From JAVVEG01 sp032251455 (GTDB lineage Bacteria > Pseudomonadota > Gammaproteobacteria > Pseudomonadales > Pseudohongiellaceae), in the NCBI GenBank assembly GCA_032251455.1, contig JAVVEG010000043.1:1-7694 (forward strand): a stretch of 7,694 nucleotides of DNA, in the 5' to 3' direction. A program made the position numbers and the translations under genes. Positions 6,377-7,694 of this stretch are shown piece by piece; position 1 is the stretch's first letter; each line of letters begins with the position of its first letter. Below the pieces are notes generated by a model. The model searched no databases, was not told where the DNA came from, and saw nothing but the letters and a program-made list of their open reading frames with translations.

Positions 6377-7300
6377 ATGAAATTATTATCGGCAATGGCC
6401 GCAAGCCTCATTCTCGCCTTAAGCACAACCGGCACCCTGGCAGACACCAGTGTGTTGTTCATCGGCAACAGCTTCACGTTTGGCTACGGCTCTGCAGCCC
6501 GGTTTTATCGCGCGGACACGGTCACTGATCTGAATAACCTCGGTATTGGCGGCGTGCCAGCCCTGGTCAAATCCTTTGCAGACCAGGCAGGGGTGGATCT
6601 TGATGTGTACCTGGAGACCGAGCCAGGGTCTGGGCTCGACTTCCATCTGGAGAACAGGCTTGGGGTGATTGGCCGGCGCCCCTGGGACAAGGTGGTGATG
6701 CACGGCTACAGCACGCTGGACCGCAGCCAGCCCGGTGATCCCGAGACGCTCATTAGCACTGCCAGACAAATGGCCGATTTCCTGCGCGCAAAGAACCCTG
6801 ATGTCGAGATTTACCTGACCGCAACCTGGTCCCGTGCCGACATGACCTACCCGGCTGACCGGCCTTGGGCCGGCAAACCGATCTCACAAATGGCGCTCGA
6901 TGTGCGTGCCGGTTATGATCAGGCAGCCAGGGCCGCAGACGCGACTGCGGTCAATGCGGTGGGCGAGGCCTGGAATCGTGCCATGGATTCGGGTGTGGCC
7001 GATGCCAATCCCTATGACGGAATTGACCCAGGGAAAATAGATCTGTGGGCGTTCGATCATTATCATGCCAGCACCTATGGATACTATCTGGAGGCGCTGG
7101 TTGTCTTTGGCAATTTGACGGGACTTGATCCGCGCTCGCTGGGCAGCAATGAATGCTCGGGCTATGAGCTGGGCCTGTCCGGTGCACAAGTCAAGGCCTT
7201 GCAGCAAGTGGCCTTTGATCAACTGGCCAGTGAGGGCAAAGTAAGCGCAGCGCCGTTGGAGCTGGCCAGGCCCGCAGCCGCACAGCGCTGCAGTGCCTGA
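6377..7300 (+). CDS. Secreted SGNH/GDSL-type hydrolase-like protein
   Basis: Exported protein of 307 residues with a clear Sec signal peptide: MKLL, a hydrophobic core to about residue 17, and a likely cut after TLA at 22. The mature part begins with an SGNH block I motif, VLFIGNSFTFGYGS, placing the probable nucleophile at S32. Near the C-terminus, LWAFDHYHASTYGYYLEALV supplies a D227-x2-H230 pair, the expected partners of the catalytic triad. The LNNLGIGGVPALVKSFADQAG and RPWDKVVMHGYSTLDR segments are probable blocks II and III. The family hydrolyses esters on lipids or glycans, but the substrate here is unknown. The tail after about 285 is Ala/Pro-rich, with no membrane anchor or sorting signal. 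The gene is richer in G+C than the signalling genes to the left. The next gene starts 33 bases downstream on the same strand, so co-transcription is possible. Confidence 0.82.
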   Translation: MKLLSAMAASLILALSTTGTLADTSVLFIGNSFTFGYGSAARFYRADTVTDLNNLGIGGVPALVKSFADQAGVDLDVYLETEPGSGLDFHLENRLGVIGRRPWDKVVMHGYSTLDRSQPGDPETLISTARQMADFLRAKNPDVEIYLTATWSRADMTYPADRPWAGKPISQMALDVRAGYDQAARAADATAVNAVGEAWNRAMDSGVADANPYDGIDPGKIDLWAFDHYHASTYGYYLEALVVFGNLTGLDPRSLGSNECSGYELGLSGAQVKALQQVAFDQLASEGKVSAAPLELARPAAAQRCSA

Positions 7301-7332
7301 AGGGCGTCAGTCCAACCTCGTACCATGAGCCT

Positions 7333-7694
7333 ATGAACAAAAAAACCGTACCGCCGCACCTGCGTATCCGTATTGTCTTCGGCAAAGACGGCATGCTCGG
7401 TCCGGGCAAGGCGGAACTTCTGGACCGGATTGCGCAGACCGGCTCCATCGCCGCGGCAGGCCGGCAGATGGGCATGAGCTACAAACGCGCCTGGATGTTG
7501 ATCGAGACCCTGAATTCGCTATTCAATAGCCCTCTGGTTGAAAGCACCCGGGGTGGTCCGGGCGGCGGCGGGGCGGTGCTGACCGAAACAGGGCTGCGGG
7601 TCTTGGGTTTATACCGCGAGTTCGAGACCGCGGCGGCCAGAGCCGGCACAGCGCAACTGGATGCGCTGTGTGCGCTGCGCAAGGATATTCCCCA
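7333..7694 (+). CDS. ModE-like winged-helix transcriptional regulator, 3' end outside window
   Basis: N-terminal 120 residues of a ModE/LysR-type winged helix protein, open to the right edge without a stop. The start at ATG 7333 is the first usable one: an ATG at 7324 is followed at once by a stop. No clear ribosome binding site precedes it. After RIRIVFGKDGMLGPGKAELL, the helix-turn-helix reads ISQTGS-like (IAQTGSIAAAGRQMGMSYKR) and then AWMLIETLNSLF, the hallmark of ModE N-terminal domains. The wing follows: TRGGPGGGGAVLTETG. Full ModE (about 260 residues) adds molybdate-binding TOBE-like domains, while many relatives stop at about 110-130 residues; the window ends too early to tell. In the family, such proteins sense molybdate/tungstate or regulate molybdenum-enzyme genes. 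No mod transporter gene is visible here. Confidence 0.88.
   Translation, partial: MNKKTVPPHLRIRIVFGKDGMLGPGKAELLDRIAQTGSIAAAGRQMGMSYKRAWMLIETLNSLFNSPLVESTRGGPGGGGAVLTETGLRVLGLYREFETAAARAGTAQLDALCALRKDIP

Noticed and set aside
6280..7222. Several minus-strand reading frames of 60-116 residues across the SGNH gene
   Set aside because: They are shadows of a gene with a clear signal peptide, ribosome binding site and catalytic motifs on the plus strand.
7191..7682. Minus-strand frames opposite the ModE-like gene
   Set aside because: High G+C lengthens open frames by chance. The plus strand encodes a recognisable winged helix.
1..7694. CRISPR array, transposon ends, attachment site, tRNA or rRNA
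   Set aside because: No spaced repeat array, transposase-like protein, target-site duplication or RNA gene fold was found on either strand.

Overview
The window looks like draft chromosomal sequence from a gammaproteobacterium, possibly marine or environmental. The basis is the gene types: a NarL/FixJ two-component pair, a MASE3-PAS-GGDEF-EAL protein, a YejM/PbgA-like periplasmic alkaline-phosphatase-superfamily protein, a DUF2878-like remnant and a ModE-type regulator. No rRNA, tRNA, insertion sequence, phage gene, CRISPR array or defence system is visible. A run of 100 Ns at 4579-4678 marks a scaffold gap inside a gene.

Layout. (1) Positions 1-1386, plus strand: the 3' part of a PAS-containing HisKA_3 sensor kinase, overlapping by 4 bases (ATGA) a LuxR-type response regulator. 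(2) Positions 1387-1577: a short intergenic stretch with small inverted repeats. (3) Positions 1578-4187, plus strand: a complete membrane-anchored c-di-GMP enzyme with apparently intact cyclase and phosphodiesterase motifs. (4) Positions 4156-5777, minus strand: a YejM/PbgA-like membrane sulfatase-fold protein, convergent with and overlapping the c-di-GMP gene by 32 bases, and interrupted by the N run. (5) Positions 5778-6376: about 600 bases without an intact gene. They hold a direct repeat matching the PmrA-box consensus (oriented toward the YejM-like gene), an AT-rich palindrome, a TATAAT box, an internally deleted DUF2878-like pseudogene and a terminator-like hairpin. (6) Positions 6377-7300, plus strand: a secreted SGNH-type hydrolase. 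(7) Positions 7333 to the window end, plus strand: a ModE-like winged-helix regulator lacking only its 3' end.

How the parts fit. The left half is a signalling block: a phosphorelay next to a c-di-GMP turnover enzyme. Co-transcription of the two parts is not shown, because 191 bases separate them. The YejM-like gene has its own upstream region and, judging by the repeat, could be under an OmpR-family regulator of the PmrA kind. The right end (SGNH plus ModE-like) is visibly richer in G+C than the signalling block.

No clearly new multi-gene system is visible. The most useful leads are the PmrA-box-like repeat before the YejM-like gene, the deleted DUF2878 remnant, and the gap that hides part of the YejM-like active site.
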